Notes: generated by a model from the sequence alone, not told the origin. 42,647 nt of DNA from an uncultured Oscillospiraceae bacterium (GCA_934565415.1 CAKTHQ010000018.1:1-42647), one strand, 5' to 3'. Counted from the stretch's first letter, positions 1 through 7,439 are shown. Numbers and translations are program-made.

Positions 1-105
1 CCCATTGCCCCTGACAAAATCATCATTAACAGCGACATTTGCGCCACGGCCAAAGGTTACGAGTACATGGCCGAGGTGAAAAATGTGACGGGAGGCATGA
101 AATGA
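1..105 (+). CDS. ParM/StbA-like actin ATPase, C-terminal fragment
   Basis: The first frame is open from base 1 to a TGA at 103-105 and encodes 34 residues, beginning PIAPDKIIINSDICATAKGY. The rest of the gene lies left of the window. The segment resembles the C-terminal end of plasmid ParM/StbA actin-like proteins, where a short strand leads into an 'A-x-GY' helix. ParM proteins polymerise to push plasmid copies apart. The identification rests largely on context: the next gene overlaps it by ATGA and looks like the DNA-binding partner ParR. With so few residues the family call is tentative. Confidence 0.5.
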   Translation, partial: PIAPDKIIINSDICATAKGYEYMAEVKNVTGGMK

Positions 106-425
106 GGTCCACGAAAACCACAATACGCTTCAAGCTGTCCCGTGCCGAGGATGCCCGTGCATTGGAGTATCTGAGGAATCAGAAAGCGGCGGGGAGTTCT
201 TTCAGCAAATCCGTGGTGCAGGCCATCAATGCCTATTTGGATGCTCAAGAAGTGGAAAGCCGAGAGGATTCTTTCATGGGCAGATTCCGGCTGATGCTCC
301 GGGAGGAACTGAAAGCAGCTGGAAATGTGGCCTCTTTTCAGCCCGTTCACGAGGTTCCCCAGCCATCACAGGAAAATGCCGAGCAAACGCTGGCGTTTTT
401 GGATGCTTTCGACGGCATGGAATGA
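102..425 (+). CDS. ParR-like ribbon-helix-helix partition protein
   Basis: A 107-residue protein. The ATG at 102 overlaps the preceding stop as ATGA and has GGAGG eight bases upstream, so the two genes are translationally coupled. The N-terminus (RSTKTTIRFKLS) reads as a beta strand followed by helices, the arrangement of ribbon-helix-helix ParR proteins that bind centromere repeats and cap ParM filaments. The middle is a charged helix and the last 30 residues look disordered. Size, order and coupling fit a type II ParMR partition cassette carried by the mobile element. No centromere repeat array is obvious in this window; it may lie upstream of parM, outside it. Confidence 0.55.
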   Translation: MRSTKTTIRFKLSRAEDARALEYLRNQKAAGSSFSKSVVQAINAYLDAQEVESREDSFMGRFRLMLREELKAAGNVASFQPVHEVPQPSQENAEQTLAFLDAFDGME

Positions 426-430
426 GAAAA

Positions 431-492
431 CGACGGCGTTTTTTCGGGGAAACGCTATCGCTACACGAACATCCCCAAAAGCCCCGCCGTCG
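431..492 (+). other. Long imperfect inverted repeat after the ParR-like gene
   Basis: Arms CGACGGCG (431-438) and CGCCGTCG (485-492) are perfect complements. Inside them CGGGG (445-449) can pair with CCCC (473-476), and T and A runs lie between the pairs, giving a long bulged hairpin. It starts six bases after the ParR-like stop. No U-run follows, so it is not a standard intrinsic terminator. It could stabilise the parMR mRNA 3' end or serve as a protein-binding site. A 25-codon ORF (422-499) runs through it and overlaps the preceding stop as ATGA, but its coding value is doubtful. Confidence 0.4.
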
Positions 493-508
493 CATTTGAT
501 GGTTTGTG

Positions 509-691
509 ATGGCAAAATTGGAAAACACGGTGGCACTTTTTGCCGAAACCGCCGTCAGAAAGGAGAATACGCATAGGCGGCAGAAAATCCTTTCCGATAC
601 ATTTCCAGAGGTGGATTATTTAGGCTTTGTGGATATTCCAGCTGGCACAAATCTGAAATTGACCTTTGAAGAAACGGTAAGAAGCAAATGA
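509..691 (+). CDS. Small hypothetical protein of the mobile element
   Basis: A 60-residue ORF starting MAKLENTVALFAE; an in-frame ATG three bases earlier (506) is an alternative. I recognise no family. The N-terminal half looks helical and charged, and the C-terminal half (PEVDYLGFVDIPAGTNLKLT) looks like beta strands. No good ribosome binding site is visible before either ATG. It sits between the partition genes and the candidate oriT. It may be a real small element protein or the remnant of a larger gene. Confidence 0.35.
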   Translation: MAKLENTVALFAETAVRKENTHRRQKILSDTFPEVDYLGFVDIPAGTNLKLTFEETVRSK

Positions 692-737
692 ATCTATCTA
701 CGGAAAGGTGAGACTGTCCTTAGAGGTAACGAGCATC

Positions 738-784
738 GGATTTGTTGGCACAAATCCAGAATCCACACCACTTCCGGGTGTGGA
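738..784 (+). other. Candidate oriT (two adjacent perfect dyads upstream of mobC/relaxase)
   Basis: Two inverted repeats lie just upstream of the mobilization genes. IR1 is GGATTTGT-TGGC-ACAAATCC (738-757). IR2 is TCCACACC-ACTTCCG-GGTGTGGA (762-784). Origins of transfer are commonly found directly upstream of relaxosome genes and contain an inverted repeat recognised by the relaxase next to the nic site. The stretch 692-807 has no credible ORF, which supports a non-coding role. The nic position cannot be read from sequence alone. Confidence 0.5.
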
Positions 785-807
785 CTATTCCAAAAATCAG
801 GAGGTAT

Positions 808-1065
808 ATGAAGAAAAACGACACAAGGCTTCAATTGCGATTGAGCCTGAAAGAGAAAGAAAAAATTGAGCGCAGCGCCGGACGCTGCGGTATGAGTGTA
901 TCCGGGTATGTCCGGCAATGCTGTCTGGGCAGGGAACCGAGAACCAGGCCACCGGATGTGTTCTGGGAGCTGCTGGAAGAACTGTATGCTATAGCAGCAC
1001 TTCTCCCAATGCCGGAACAGCAGCGGCTTTCCGGGTTGATTCTGCGGTTACAGGAGGCGGTGTAG
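808..1065 (+). CDS. MobC-like relaxosome accessory protein
   Basis: An 85-residue protein. The ATG at 808 follows a strong AGGAGGT with four bases between; the reading frame is open further upstream, but that part runs through the candidate oriT. The sequence begins with a basic strand (KKNDTRLQLRLSLKEKEKIE) followed by helices, with 'CGMSVSGYVRQCCLGRE' typical of the MobC/ribbon-helix-helix proteins that bind oriT and assist the relaxase. The stop codon directly abuts the relaxase ATG, so the two form one transcription and translation unit. The family call is by motif and position. Confidence 0.7.
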   Translation: MKKNDTRLQLRLSLKEKEKIERSAGRCGMSVSGYVRQCCLGREPRTRPPDVFWELLEELYAIAALLPMPEQQRLSGLILRLQEAV

Positions 1066-2394
1066 ATGGCGACTACAAAGCTATGGCATATCCAGGGACG
1101 GTTAAAAGACTTGGTGGACTATGTGGAGAATCCGGAAAAGACGGTGAAGCTCGGATTGCAGGACTTCTTAAACGTGTTTTCCTACACCCAGAATCCAGAC
1201 AAGACAGCGGGCGGCCAATTCGTCACCGCCATCAACTGCCAGAAAGACATTGCCTTGCAGCAGATGATTCTCACCAAGCAACGTTACGGCAAGGAGGACG
1301 GCTATATTGCGTGGCACGGCTACCAGAGCTTCAAACCCGGAGAGGTCACGCCGGAACAGTGCCATGCGCTAGGCGTGGAGCTGGCAAGGCAGATGTGGGG
1401 AGATCGGTTTCAGGTCATTGTTACCACCCACTTGGACAAGAATCATCTGCATAACCACTTTTGCATTAACTCCGTGTCTTTCAAGGACGGCGGCAAGTAC
1501 AATTTCTCCAAGAAAGAGTTAAAGCGTCTGCGTGATACCTCTGACCGCCTGTGCCGGGAGCATGGCCTTTCCGTGGTGGAGCATCCCCACAAAGCCCCAT
1601 CCCGGCAGGTGTGGCTGGATGAACAGGCGGGGAAACCTACCCGGTATAACATCTACCGGGCGGATGTGCAGAAAGCCATCGACTGCAACGCCACCGGGAA
1701 ACAGGTCGTACAGCACTTACGGAAGATGGGGTATGTTGTGGATACCACAGGCCCATGTTTGAAAATCCGCTTGCCCCAGTATCCACATTTTACCCGACTG
1801 GACACGCTGAATCCCAACTGGACCAACAAGGATCTGGAACACCTGATTTACGACCGGGACATATCCGAGTTTGGCCGCCTGGAACGTCCACGTGTACCTG
1901 AAATCCCGGACTGGCTGAAAGCAACATACCAGCCCCGGAAACGCACAACTAAAATTTATAGGCTGTATCTCTACTATTGCTACCAGCTGGGGATTTTGCC
2001 CAAAGGCACGACTTACCACCCGGTAAGTCCACAGCTGCGAGCTGATCTCAGACATCTGGACGATATTGACAGGCAGACCCGGTATCTGGCCAGTTACAAT
2101 ATCGAAACCGTGGAGGAATTACTGGCAGATCGAGCGGCAAAAGAATCACAGCTGGAAGCGTTGACCACCCGGCGTACCAAGCTCCAAAATAAAATCCGCC
2201 GTGCCTCCCCGGAACAGAAGATGCTTTTCCGAAAAGAGGAAGCGGAAGTTACTGCCAAAATCACATCACTGCGCAAGGACATTCGTGACAGCAAGGAAAT
2301 CGAACAGCGTTCTCAGGAAATCCAGGACACGCTGGACCGTGCTTTTGAAGCAGAGCATCCGCAAAGAAACAAGGATTATACCAGAAGTCGATAA
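1066..2394 (+). CDS. Relaxase/mobilization nuclease (HUH endonuclease)
   Basis: A 442-residue protein of the relaxase/mobilization nuclease family (MobA/VirD2-like). It nicks oriT, stays covalently attached to the 5' end through a tyrosine and pilots the strand into a recipient. The metal-binding motif is clear: HLDKNHLHNHFCINS at residues 122-136, with His127, His129 and His131 as likely ligands. The nucleophile is probably an N-terminal Tyr; Tyr19 and Tyr40 are candidates. The C-terminal 120 residues are charged and coiled-coil-like. It begins immediately after the MobC-like gene. No T4SS or coupling protein is visible in this window, so the element is either mobilizable or extends to the left. 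Confidence 0.88.
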   Translation: MATTKLWHIQGRLKDLVDYVENPEKTVKLGLQDFLNVFSYTQNPDKTAGGQFVTAINCQKDIALQQMILTKQRYGKEDGYIAWHGYQSFKPGEVTPEQCHALGVELARQMWGDRFQVIVTTHLDKNHLHNHFCINSVSFKDGGKYNFSKKELKRLRDTSDRLCREHGLSVVEHPHKAPSRQVWLDEQAGKPTRYNIYRADVQKAIDCNATGKQVVQHLRKMGYVVDTTGPCLKIRLPQYPHFTRLDTLNPNWTNKDLEHLIYDRDISEFGRLERPRVPEIPDWLKATYQPRKRTTKIYRLYLYYCYQLGILPKGTTYHPVSPQLRADLRHLDDIDRQTRYLASYNIETVEELLADRAAKESQLEALTTRRTKLQNKIRRASPEQKMLFRKEEAEVTAKITSLRKDIRDSKEIEQRSQEIQDTLDRAFEAEHPQRNKDYTRSR

Positions 2395-2419
2395 GATCGA
2401 AAATGAATGATGAAAGGAA

Positions 2420-3265
2420 ATGATATTTATAGAAAAGAAATTACGGAATCCTATTGCAATACCCATAGCAAAGCTGCACCCCTTTGAGGGCCACCCCTAC
2501 AAGGTCCTCGACAACGAAGAAATGGAGGTTTTGACTGAGAGCATTCACATAGAAGGTATTCTCTCCCCGCTGATCGTCCGCCCATTAGAGGACACGAACG
2601 AATACGAGGTGATCAGCGGCCACCGCAGATTACACGCAGCGGAAAGGGCAGGGCTTTCCAAGGTCCCAGCCCTTGTCTATGAAATCAACCGGGAAGAAGC
2701 GGCAATTATGCTGGTGGACAGCAACCTCCACCGGGAGCATATTCTGCCCAGCGAAAAGGCGTTTGCCTATAAGCTGAAAATGGAGGCACTAAATCATCAA
2801 GGTACTTCTGGCCAACCTGGCCAGAGGTGGAGCCGGGAGGAAATTTCAGAGGCGGACAGTGGCCGTCAGGTGCAGCGGTATATCCGTCTAACCAAGTTGA
2901 TCCCCGGTATTCTCCAGATGGTGGATACCGGCAGGATTTCCCTGACACCCGCTGTGGAAATCTCTTACCTAAACCACCAGGAGCAGGAGGACCTGCTATA
3001 CACCATGGAATCTGAGGACTGCACACCCTCCCTCGCCCAGACAAAGGAGCTGCGCCGCCAATCCCAGGCGGGACTTCTGGACATGGACAGTATTTTCAAA
3101 ATCCTGTCCCAGCCCAAGCCCAACCAGCGGGAGAATTTCAAAATCCCCATGGAGAAAATTCGCAAGTTTTTCCCCAAAAGCTACACCCAGCAGCAAATTG
3201 AAAACGCCATTGTGCTGGCCCTTCAAAAAGAAGCCCGGCGTAGGGCGGACAGGGAAGGACGGTGA
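2420..3265 (+). CDS. ParB/RepB/Spo0J family partition-like protein
   Basis: A 281-residue protein of the ParB family. Residues about 10-95 form the ParB/sulfiredoxin-like CTP-binding domain, with 'EGILSPLIVRPL' and 'EVISGHRRLHAAERAG'. 'VDSNLHREHILPSEKAFAYK' follows, the hallmark linker to the KorB/HTH domain. The C-terminal 80 residues are basic and probably mediate dimerisation or DNA binding. No ParA partner is visible beside it. Such solo ParB proteins are frequent on Firmicute integrative elements. The start follows GAAAGG. The downstream excisionase-like gene overlaps its stop (TGATG), so the two are coupled. Confidence 0.82.
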   Translation: MIFIEKKLRNPIAIPIAKLHPFEGHPYKVLDNEEMEVLTESIHIEGILSPLIVRPLEDTNEYEVISGHRRLHAAERAGLSKVPALVYEINREEAAIMLVDSNLHREHILPSEKAFAYKLKMEALNHQGTSGQPGQRWSREEISEADSGRQVQRYIRLTKLIPGILQMVDTGRISLTPAVEISYLNHQEQEDLLYTMESEDCTPSLAQTKELRRQSQAGLLDMDSIFKILSQPKPNQRENFKIPMEKIRKFFPKSYTQQQIENAIVLALQKEARRRADREGR

Positions 3266-3495
3266 TGTCTTTGCACAAAAATATAAATATTGCCTGTTCT
3301 CCAAACGAGCTTCCATTGATTTTAAGTGCATCTGATGTTGCCGCCATTCTCGGTATTTCCCGCGCAAAAGCTTACCAGCTTTTCCACAGACTTGACTTTC
3401 CCACGTTGAAGCTGGACAAACGGCTGCTGGTTCGGCGGGAACTGTTCTTCCAATGGCTGGACCGGCAGACACAGGCGGAGGGGTACGGTGGCTAG
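3265..3495 (+). CDS. Excisionase-like helix-turn-helix protein
   Basis: A 76-residue protein; an in-frame GTG three bases upstream is an alternative start. The core 'LSASDVAAILGISRAKAYQL' followed by 'FPTLKLDKRLLVRRELFFQWL' is the winged-helix/MerR-like fold of HTH_17 excisionase-family proteins, with the usual xis-type wing. It lies directly before the integrase gene, the standard position of a recombination directionality factor. It probably bends att DNA to favour excision. It overlaps the ParB-family gene by one base. Confidence 0.75.
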   Translation: MSLHKNINIACSPNELPLILSASDVAAILGISRAKAYQLFHRLDFPTLKLDKRLLVRRELFFQWLDRQTQAEGYGG

Positions 3496-3584
3496 AATTG
3501 CAGTTTCTTTAAGGCTGTGCTATGATGGCCCCGGTAAAAGGAATAGACGTTTGTCCCGAAGCACATCCGGAAAGTGAGGAAATT

Positions 3585-4742
3585 ATGGCAGCAAAGAAAG
3601 CAAACGGGAGCGGTTCTATTCGCAAAAGAGCAGACGGAAGATGGGAGGGTCTTTACAGCAACGGCTATGACCCTAAAACCGGAAAGCTCATTCGCAAGTC
3701 CGTATATGGCAAAACCCAAAAGGAGGTCCGGCAAAAGCTGTCCCAAATCGCAACGGAAATGGACAACGGCACCTTTGCGGAGCCGTCCAAAATGAAAGTT
3801 TCCCAATGGTTGGACGAATGGCTGACCAGCTATGCGATGAACATCAAGCCAGCTACCAGGAGCGCCTACGAGGAACACATTCGTGTCCACATCAAACCGG
3901 TATTGGGCGATATTTCTCTGAAACAGCTGTCTACAAGAGACATTCAGCAGCTCTATACCAGTCTGCTGAAAGAACGGGAACTCTCCCCAAAAACGGTCCG
4001 CAATATCCACGGTGTCCTGCACCGCACGCTGGAACAGGCAAAGCTACTGGGCTATATCAAGGTCAATCCGTCAGATGCCGCCGTTCCTCCACGTGTGGAG
4101 AAAAAGCAGATAGAGGCCATGGATGTGGAGGATATTGGAAAGTTCCTGACCGCCATTCAGGGCAACAAATACGAGTTTCCCCTGTTTGTGGCCGTATTCA
4201 CCGGCTTACGCCAAGGCGAGCTTCTGGGGCTGACTTGGGATTGTGTGGATTTTGAAAATGGCTTGCTGCTCATCAATAAACAGCACAACCGCGTCAAGGG
4301 TGACACAGAGTTCCGGTTTGCCAGTCTGAAGAACGATAAAGCCCGTGTTTTGACCGCCGCGGACGAGGTTATGGAAGTCCTAAGGCTTCAAAAGCAGCGT
4401 CAAAACGCCTGGGCTGCTGCGTTAGGCGACGGCTGGTCAAATCCAGATCATCTGGTGTTCACCACAGAGTTTGGCCGCTATATCAACAACAAAATTCTCT
4501 ACCAGAACTTCAAGCGAATTATGCGGAAACTGGGCAAGCCCAATCTCCGCTTTCATGATCTTCGCCATACCTACGCCGTCAACAGTCTGCGGGCTGGAGA
4601 CGATATTAAGACGGTTCAAGAGAATTTAGGCCATGCCACCGCTTCGTTCACACTGGCAACCTACGCCCATGCAACACCCGGAATGAAGCGGGAGAGCGCC
4701 AAGCGAATGACCGAGTTTATCCGCTCGGTGCAAGGTGCTTAA
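3585..4742 (+). CDS. int: Tyrosine recombinase (site-specific integrase)
   Basis: A 385-residue tyrosine integrase. The ATG at 3585 is preferred because GTGAGG lies five bases upstream and the protein then starts with the usual arm-binding domain (NGSGSIRKRADGRWEG). The order is an N-terminal AP2-like arm-binding domain (1-65), a SAM-like core-binding domain (70-165) and a catalytic domain (180-375). Catalytic residues visible are Arg209 (FTGLRQGE), Lys249, His324 and Arg327 (HDLRHT), His350 (LGHA) and Tyr360 (TYAHATP), so the enzyme looks intact. It ends about 150 bp from the 3' end of tRNA-Tyr, the probable integration target. Confidence 0.92.
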   Translation: MAAKKANGSGSIRKRADGRWEGLYSNGYDPKTGKLIRKSVYGKTQKEVRQKLSQIATEMDNGTFAEPSKMKVSQWLDEWLTSYAMNIKPATRSAYEEHIRVHIKPVLGDISLKQLSTRDIQQLYTSLLKERELSPKTVRNIHGVLHRTLEQAKLLGYIKVNPSDAAVPPRVEKKQIEAMDVEDIGKFLTAIQGNKYEFPLFVAVFTGLRQGELLGLTWDCVDFENGLLLINKQHNRVKGDTEFRFASLKNDKARVLTAADEVMEVLRLQKQRQNAWAAALGDGWSNPDHLVFTTEFGRYINNKILYQNFKRIMRKLGKPNLRFHDLRHTYAVNSLRAGDDIKTVQENLGHATASFTLATYAHATPGMKRESAKRMTEFIRSVQGA

Positions 4743-4771
4743 CGGAATGAATCTGATCACAAAATTTCCCC

Positions 4772-4793
4772 GTTGTGGTCACGGTTGTGGTCA
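4772..4793 (+). repeat. Direct repeats GTTGTGGTCA, probable integrase arm sites
   Basis: GTTGTGGTCA occurs at 4772-4781 and again at 4784-4793, a 12-bp period, immediately downstream of the integrase stop. Short direct repeats at this location near an att site are typical arm-type binding sites for the integrase N-terminal domain. That reading is inference from position and spacing. Confidence 0.5.
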
Positions 4794-4859
4794 AACGGAA
4801 TCCACCGCTGAAACATCCAACTTTTCAGAGGGCAAAAGCGCACATTCTCCCCAAAAATG

Positions 4860-4890
4860 GAAAAACTCCGCACCAAGATCGGTGCGGAGT
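4860..4890 (-). terminator. Intrinsic terminator of the tRNA operon
   Basis: Read on the minus strand: a perfect 10-bp stem ACTCCGCACC/GGTGCGGAGT (4865-4890) with a six-base loop, followed by TTTTT. It abuts the CCA end of tRNA-Tyr. The element boundary must lie near here, so this terminator may belong either to the host or to the element. Confidence 0.85.
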
Positions 4891-4975
4891 TGGTGGGGGA
4901 AGGTGGATTCGAACCACCGAAGCTATAAGCAGCAGATTTACAGTCTGTCCCCTTTGGCCACTCGGGAATTCCCCC
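4891..4975 (-). tRNA. tRNA-Tyr (anticodon GTA)
   Basis: An 85-nt class II tRNA on the minus strand. The acceptor stem starts GGGGGAA and closes with TTCCCCC, followed by an encoded CCA. The anticodon GTA corresponds to 4939-4941 on the plus strand. A long variable arm precedes the T arm GGTGGTTCGAATCCACC. It is the second gene of a two-tRNA operon. Its 3' end faces the integrase gene of the neighbouring mobile element, which makes it the likely attachment site. Confidence 0.95.
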
Positions 4976-4997
4976 ATATGAATATATACCTTTTGTG

Positions 4998-5073
4998 TGG
5001 AGCCGGTAGACGGACTCGAACCCCCGACCTGCTGATTACAAATCAGCTGCTCTACCAACTGAGCTATACCGGC
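4998..5073 (-). tRNA. tRNA-Thr (anticodon TGT)
   Basis: A 76-nt tRNA on the minus strand, beginning GCCGGTATAGCTCAGTTGG. It has anticodon TGT in CTGATTTGTAATCAG, T arm GGGGGTTCGAGTCC and an encoded CCA end. It lies 22 bases upstream of tRNA-Tyr and is co-transcribed with it from the consensus promoter at 5102-5129. Confidence 0.95.
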
Positions 5074-5101
5074 AGGTGTTCCGCTCACTCAAGGCCTTTG
5101 T

Positions 5102-5129
5102 ATTATAGCATGAAATCAGAAAATGTCAA
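5102..5129 (-). promoter_or_regulatory. Consensus sigma-A promoter of the tRNA operon
   Basis: Minus strand: TTGACA (5129-5124), a 16-bp spacer ending in TGC (extended -10), then TATAAT (5107-5102). Both boxes match consensus exactly, as expected for a stable RNA promoter. Confidence 0.88.
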
Positions 5130-5138
5130 TAGGTTTGT

Positions 5139-5177
5139 AAAAAACCTGCCGGAGGGGTGCAAAAGCACTTCGGCAGG
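5139..5177 (-). terminator. Intrinsic terminator of the sugar transferase gene
   Basis: Minus strand: a hairpin CCTGCCG...CGGCAGG with inner pairing around a TTTT loop (5145-5177), followed by TTTTTT (5144-5139). It lies just after the sugar transferase stop codon. Confidence 0.85.
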
Positions 5178-5183
5178 GGAGAA

Positions 5184-6614
5184 TCAGACTTTTTCACAGG
5201 GGCCGATGTCGTCTCTTGTCAGCTCCTCCAGAGTTCTGCGGCGGCGCTGGCGCATCTGTTCCTGAACCTCGAAGCCCTCGGTGGACTCCTTGCTGAATAG
5301 GATTCGGCCGGTCATGAAAATCAGCTTGATGTCCAGGAGTAAGGAATAGTTTTCAATATAGATGAGGTCCAGCCGCAGCTTATCCTCGGGAGTGGTGTTG
5401 TATTTCCCGAAGATCTGGGCATAGCCGGTGAGGCCGGCCTTGACTCGCTCCCGGTAGTGCCATTCGGGGAGGGAAGCACTGTAGGCCGCTACGTTTTCCA
5501 CCCGCTCCGGCCGGGGGCCGACGATGCTCATATCTCCCTTGAGAATATTGAGGATCTGGGGCAGCTCATCAATACGGCAGCCGCGGATGACATTTCCGAC
5601 CTTTGTAATTCGGGGGTCCTTTCCGTTGGCCCGCATGGTCAGATCGTAGCCATTTTTTTCGGCATCCACAATCATACTGCGGAACTTGAGAATATCAAAG
5701 ACCTTTCCGCCCCGGGTAACACGTTTTTGGCGGTAGAACACCGGTCCGCCGTCCTCCAGCTTGATGGCCAAGGCTGTCAGCAGCATGATGGGAGCGGCGG
5801 GGATCAGGGCGATGAGGCACAGCACAATGTCCATGCAGCGCTTGAGCGCCCGCTGGATCACAGTCAGCCCACGGCCGCGGACCAGCTTCAAAGGGGTATC
5901 CAGCAGGGTGACATCCTGGGCGCTGGAAAGAATGATGTCCGTAATCTGGGGCACCACATAGGTGCGGATGCTCTGGGCGTAGCAGTATTTGATAAGATCA
6001 TTCCGGGCCTCTCCGGCCACATCGTTGATGACCACGGCATCATGGCGGGCCATAGCCCGGCAGAGCTTTGGAAAACCGGCGTGGATAGAGATGACCTCGG
6101 TAATGGCGTATTTATCGGGCCGGGCATCCATTTTGAATTTCAGATCCAGAGCGCTTTCCTCCTCGTAGATGAGGAGCATATTCCTGGGGACATACAGGGA
6201 ATGATAAATCCGGGTGTACAGGCCGCAAAGGGCAAAGCTCAATACAAAATCCAGGGCAAAGGCTGTGGCCATGGGCCAGATCCGTACCCGGTAGCCGGAA
6301 ACCAGACACAGCACAAAGAACATGAGCACATCGACGAGAAAGACCGACAGCCACTGGGAAATCGCCAGGTCGATCAACTTGGCGTGGCCGTACCGGAAGC
6401 AATCGCACAGGGAAAAAACGGTAGCCATGGCCAGGGCATATACCCCCAGCAGAAGGTACAGGGTGTTGCCCACAAAATCCTCCGGAAAGGCCACCCCCCA
6501 ATAGCCTACCTGCCAGACGCCATAGAACACGGCGGTGAGAATCAGAATTTCCACAATTCCCTCGGTGGCCCGGATCAATATTTTAAAGTCGTCCAGTATG
6601 TTGCGTCTTTTCAC
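5184..6614 (-). CDS. Polyprenyl-phosphate sugar-1-phosphate transferase (WbaP/CpsE type)
   Basis: A 476-residue membrane enzyme that starts repeat-unit synthesis of surface polysaccharide by moving a sugar-1-phosphate onto undecaprenyl phosphate. The N-terminal 140 residues contain about four hydrophobic segments. A CoA-binding-like middle domain follows, then the bacterial sugar transferase domain from about residue 255: 'KRCMDIVLC', a reentrant hydrophobic helix, 'GGPVFYRQKRV', 'ILKFRSM', 'DELPQILNILKGDMS' and 'VGPRPE'. These are the family's catalytic signatures and all look intact. It is a single gene with its own promoter and terminator. The rest of its pathway is not adjacent, although several glycosyltransferase genes lie 9-16 kb away. 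The sugar specificity cannot be read from sequence. Confidence 0.9.
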   Translation of the reverse strand: MKRRNILDDFKILIRATEGIVEILILTAVFYGVWQVGYWGVAFPEDFVGNTLYLLLGVYALAMATVFSLCDCFRYGHAKLIDLAISQWLSVFLVDVLMFFVLCLVSGYRVRIWPMATAFALDFVLSFALCGLYTRIYHSLYVPRNMLLIYEEESALDLKFKMDARPDKYAITEVISIHAGFPKLCRAMARHDAVVINDVAGEARNDLIKYCYAQSIRTYVVPQITDIILSSAQDVTLLDTPLKLVRGRGLTVIQRALKRCMDIVLCLIALIPAAPIMLLTALAIKLEDGGPVFYRQKRVTRGGKVFDILKFRSMIVDAEKNGYDLTMRANGKDPRITKVGNVIRGCRIDELPQILNILKGDMSIVGPRPERVENVAAYSASLPEWHYRERVKAGLTGYAQIFGKYNTTPEDKLRLDLIYIENYSLLLDIKLIFMTGRILFSKESTEGFEVQEQMRQRRRRTLEELTRDDIGPCEKV

Positions 6615-6712
6615 GTTTGGCTCCTATTCCGCCTGGCGGCAAACAGAGAAAAATACTCTCTGAAAATATCCATAGTGGGGCGGGAATCCATACCACACCC
6701 ATCTTACCGCAT

Positions 6713-6741
6713 ATTATACTATCCTTCGCCGGGAATTGCAA
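6713..6741 (-). promoter_or_regulatory. Sigma-A promoter of the sugar transferase gene
   Basis: Minus strand: TTGCAA (6741-6736), 17-bp spacer, TATAAT (6718-6713). It lies about 100 bases upstream of the start codon. Confidence 0.7.
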
Positions 6742-6801
6742 TGTATTTTCCTGGGGATATGTTATAACGGAGCCGATTGACTGCCGATGCCTGGCCAGGG
6801 C

Positions 6802-7338
6802 TTACTTTTGTTCCGCTTTCTTTTCCAGGGTTACCAGCTGAACATCGGGAATTCCGTTGAAGGTGCAGGGGAGAATGGCGGTTTCCCGGTAACCCAGGCG
6901 TTTGTACAGGGCCCGGGCGGCGGCGTTTCTGGCGTTGGTATCGATCCGCAGGTAGGGGCGCCCCCAGGCCAGAGCCGTTTGCTCGTAAAAGGCCACAAAG
7001 GCTTTGCCAAGGCCATGCCCTTTGCATAGGGGGTCGATGACCAGGGTATGCAGAACGCATACCTTTTCCTCCGGCACATTGTACTGCCAGGGGGCCTGGG
7101 CATATTCCGGAACCTGGAGCCCGTTGATAATGGCTGTACCCACAATTTTTCCGTCCTGCTCTTCTATATATAAGTCGTTTCTGCCCAGGGCTGCCTCGGC
7201 GGTGGCCCGTTCCGGGTAAATGCCCCGAATCCAGCCGATGGTGGTCCGGCCCGCTTTCTCCTCTGTATGGATGCAGCTATAGATGGCGGCAACGGCGTCT
7301 AAGTCGGCATAATTGGCCTTTCGGAAGGTGACGGACAT
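6802..7338 (-). CDS. GNAT family N-acetyltransferase
   Basis: A 178-residue GNAT-fold acetyltransferase that transfers acetyl from acetyl-CoA to an unknown amine. The acetyl-CoA-binding motif A is visible: 'VLHTLVIDPLCKGHGLGKAF', a variant of the usual V-x-P-x-x-[QR]-G-x-G. 'NARNAAARALYKRLGYRE' follows, the common C-terminal motif. The start at 7338 (MSVTFRKANYADL) is chosen because GAGGAG lies nine bases upstream; an ATG three codons earlier touches that motif. It lies upstream of the sugar transferase on the same strand, but the 187-base gap holds a separate promoter. The substrate is unknown. Confidence 0.85.
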   Translation of the reverse strand: MSVTFRKANYADLDAVAAIYSCIHTEEKAGRTTIGWIRGIYPERATAEAALGRNDLYIEEQDGKIVGTAIINGLQVPEYAQAPWQYNVPEEKVCVLHTLVIDPLCKGHGLGKAFVAFYEQTALAWGRPYLRIDTNARNAAARALYKRLGYRETAILPCTFNGIPDVQLVTLEKKAEQK

Positions 7339-7403
7339 AAGCGGCATCTCCTCTATGAGTAAAATGATACAAAAAAACAGCCCCAGAGGGACTGAAAAAT
7401 GGA

Positions 7404-7432
7404 TTGACTTTTGAAAGGAAATCTTGTATAAT
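7404..7432 (+). promoter_or_regulatory. Sigma-A promoter of rpoBC
   Basis: TTGACT (7404-7409), 17-bp spacer, TATAAT (7427-7432). Transcription should start near 7439, giving a leader of about 150 nt before rpoB. Confidence 0.85.
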
Positions 7433-7439
7433 GATGTTC

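Noticed and set aside
4735..5265. Plus-strand frame running through the two tRNA genes
   Set aside because: It crosses two tRNAs and two terminators on the other strand and has no protein family features.
5457..6767. Plus-strand 436-codon frame opposite the sugar transferase
   Set aside because: The minus-strand frame has all the family motifs; this one is a shadow with no recognisable domain.
7371..7395. Hairpin plus T-run read on the minus strand just upstream of the rpoB promoter
   Set aside because: No minus-strand gene lies upstream that would need it, and the stem is only six base pairs; possibly it blocks antisense transcription, but support is weak.
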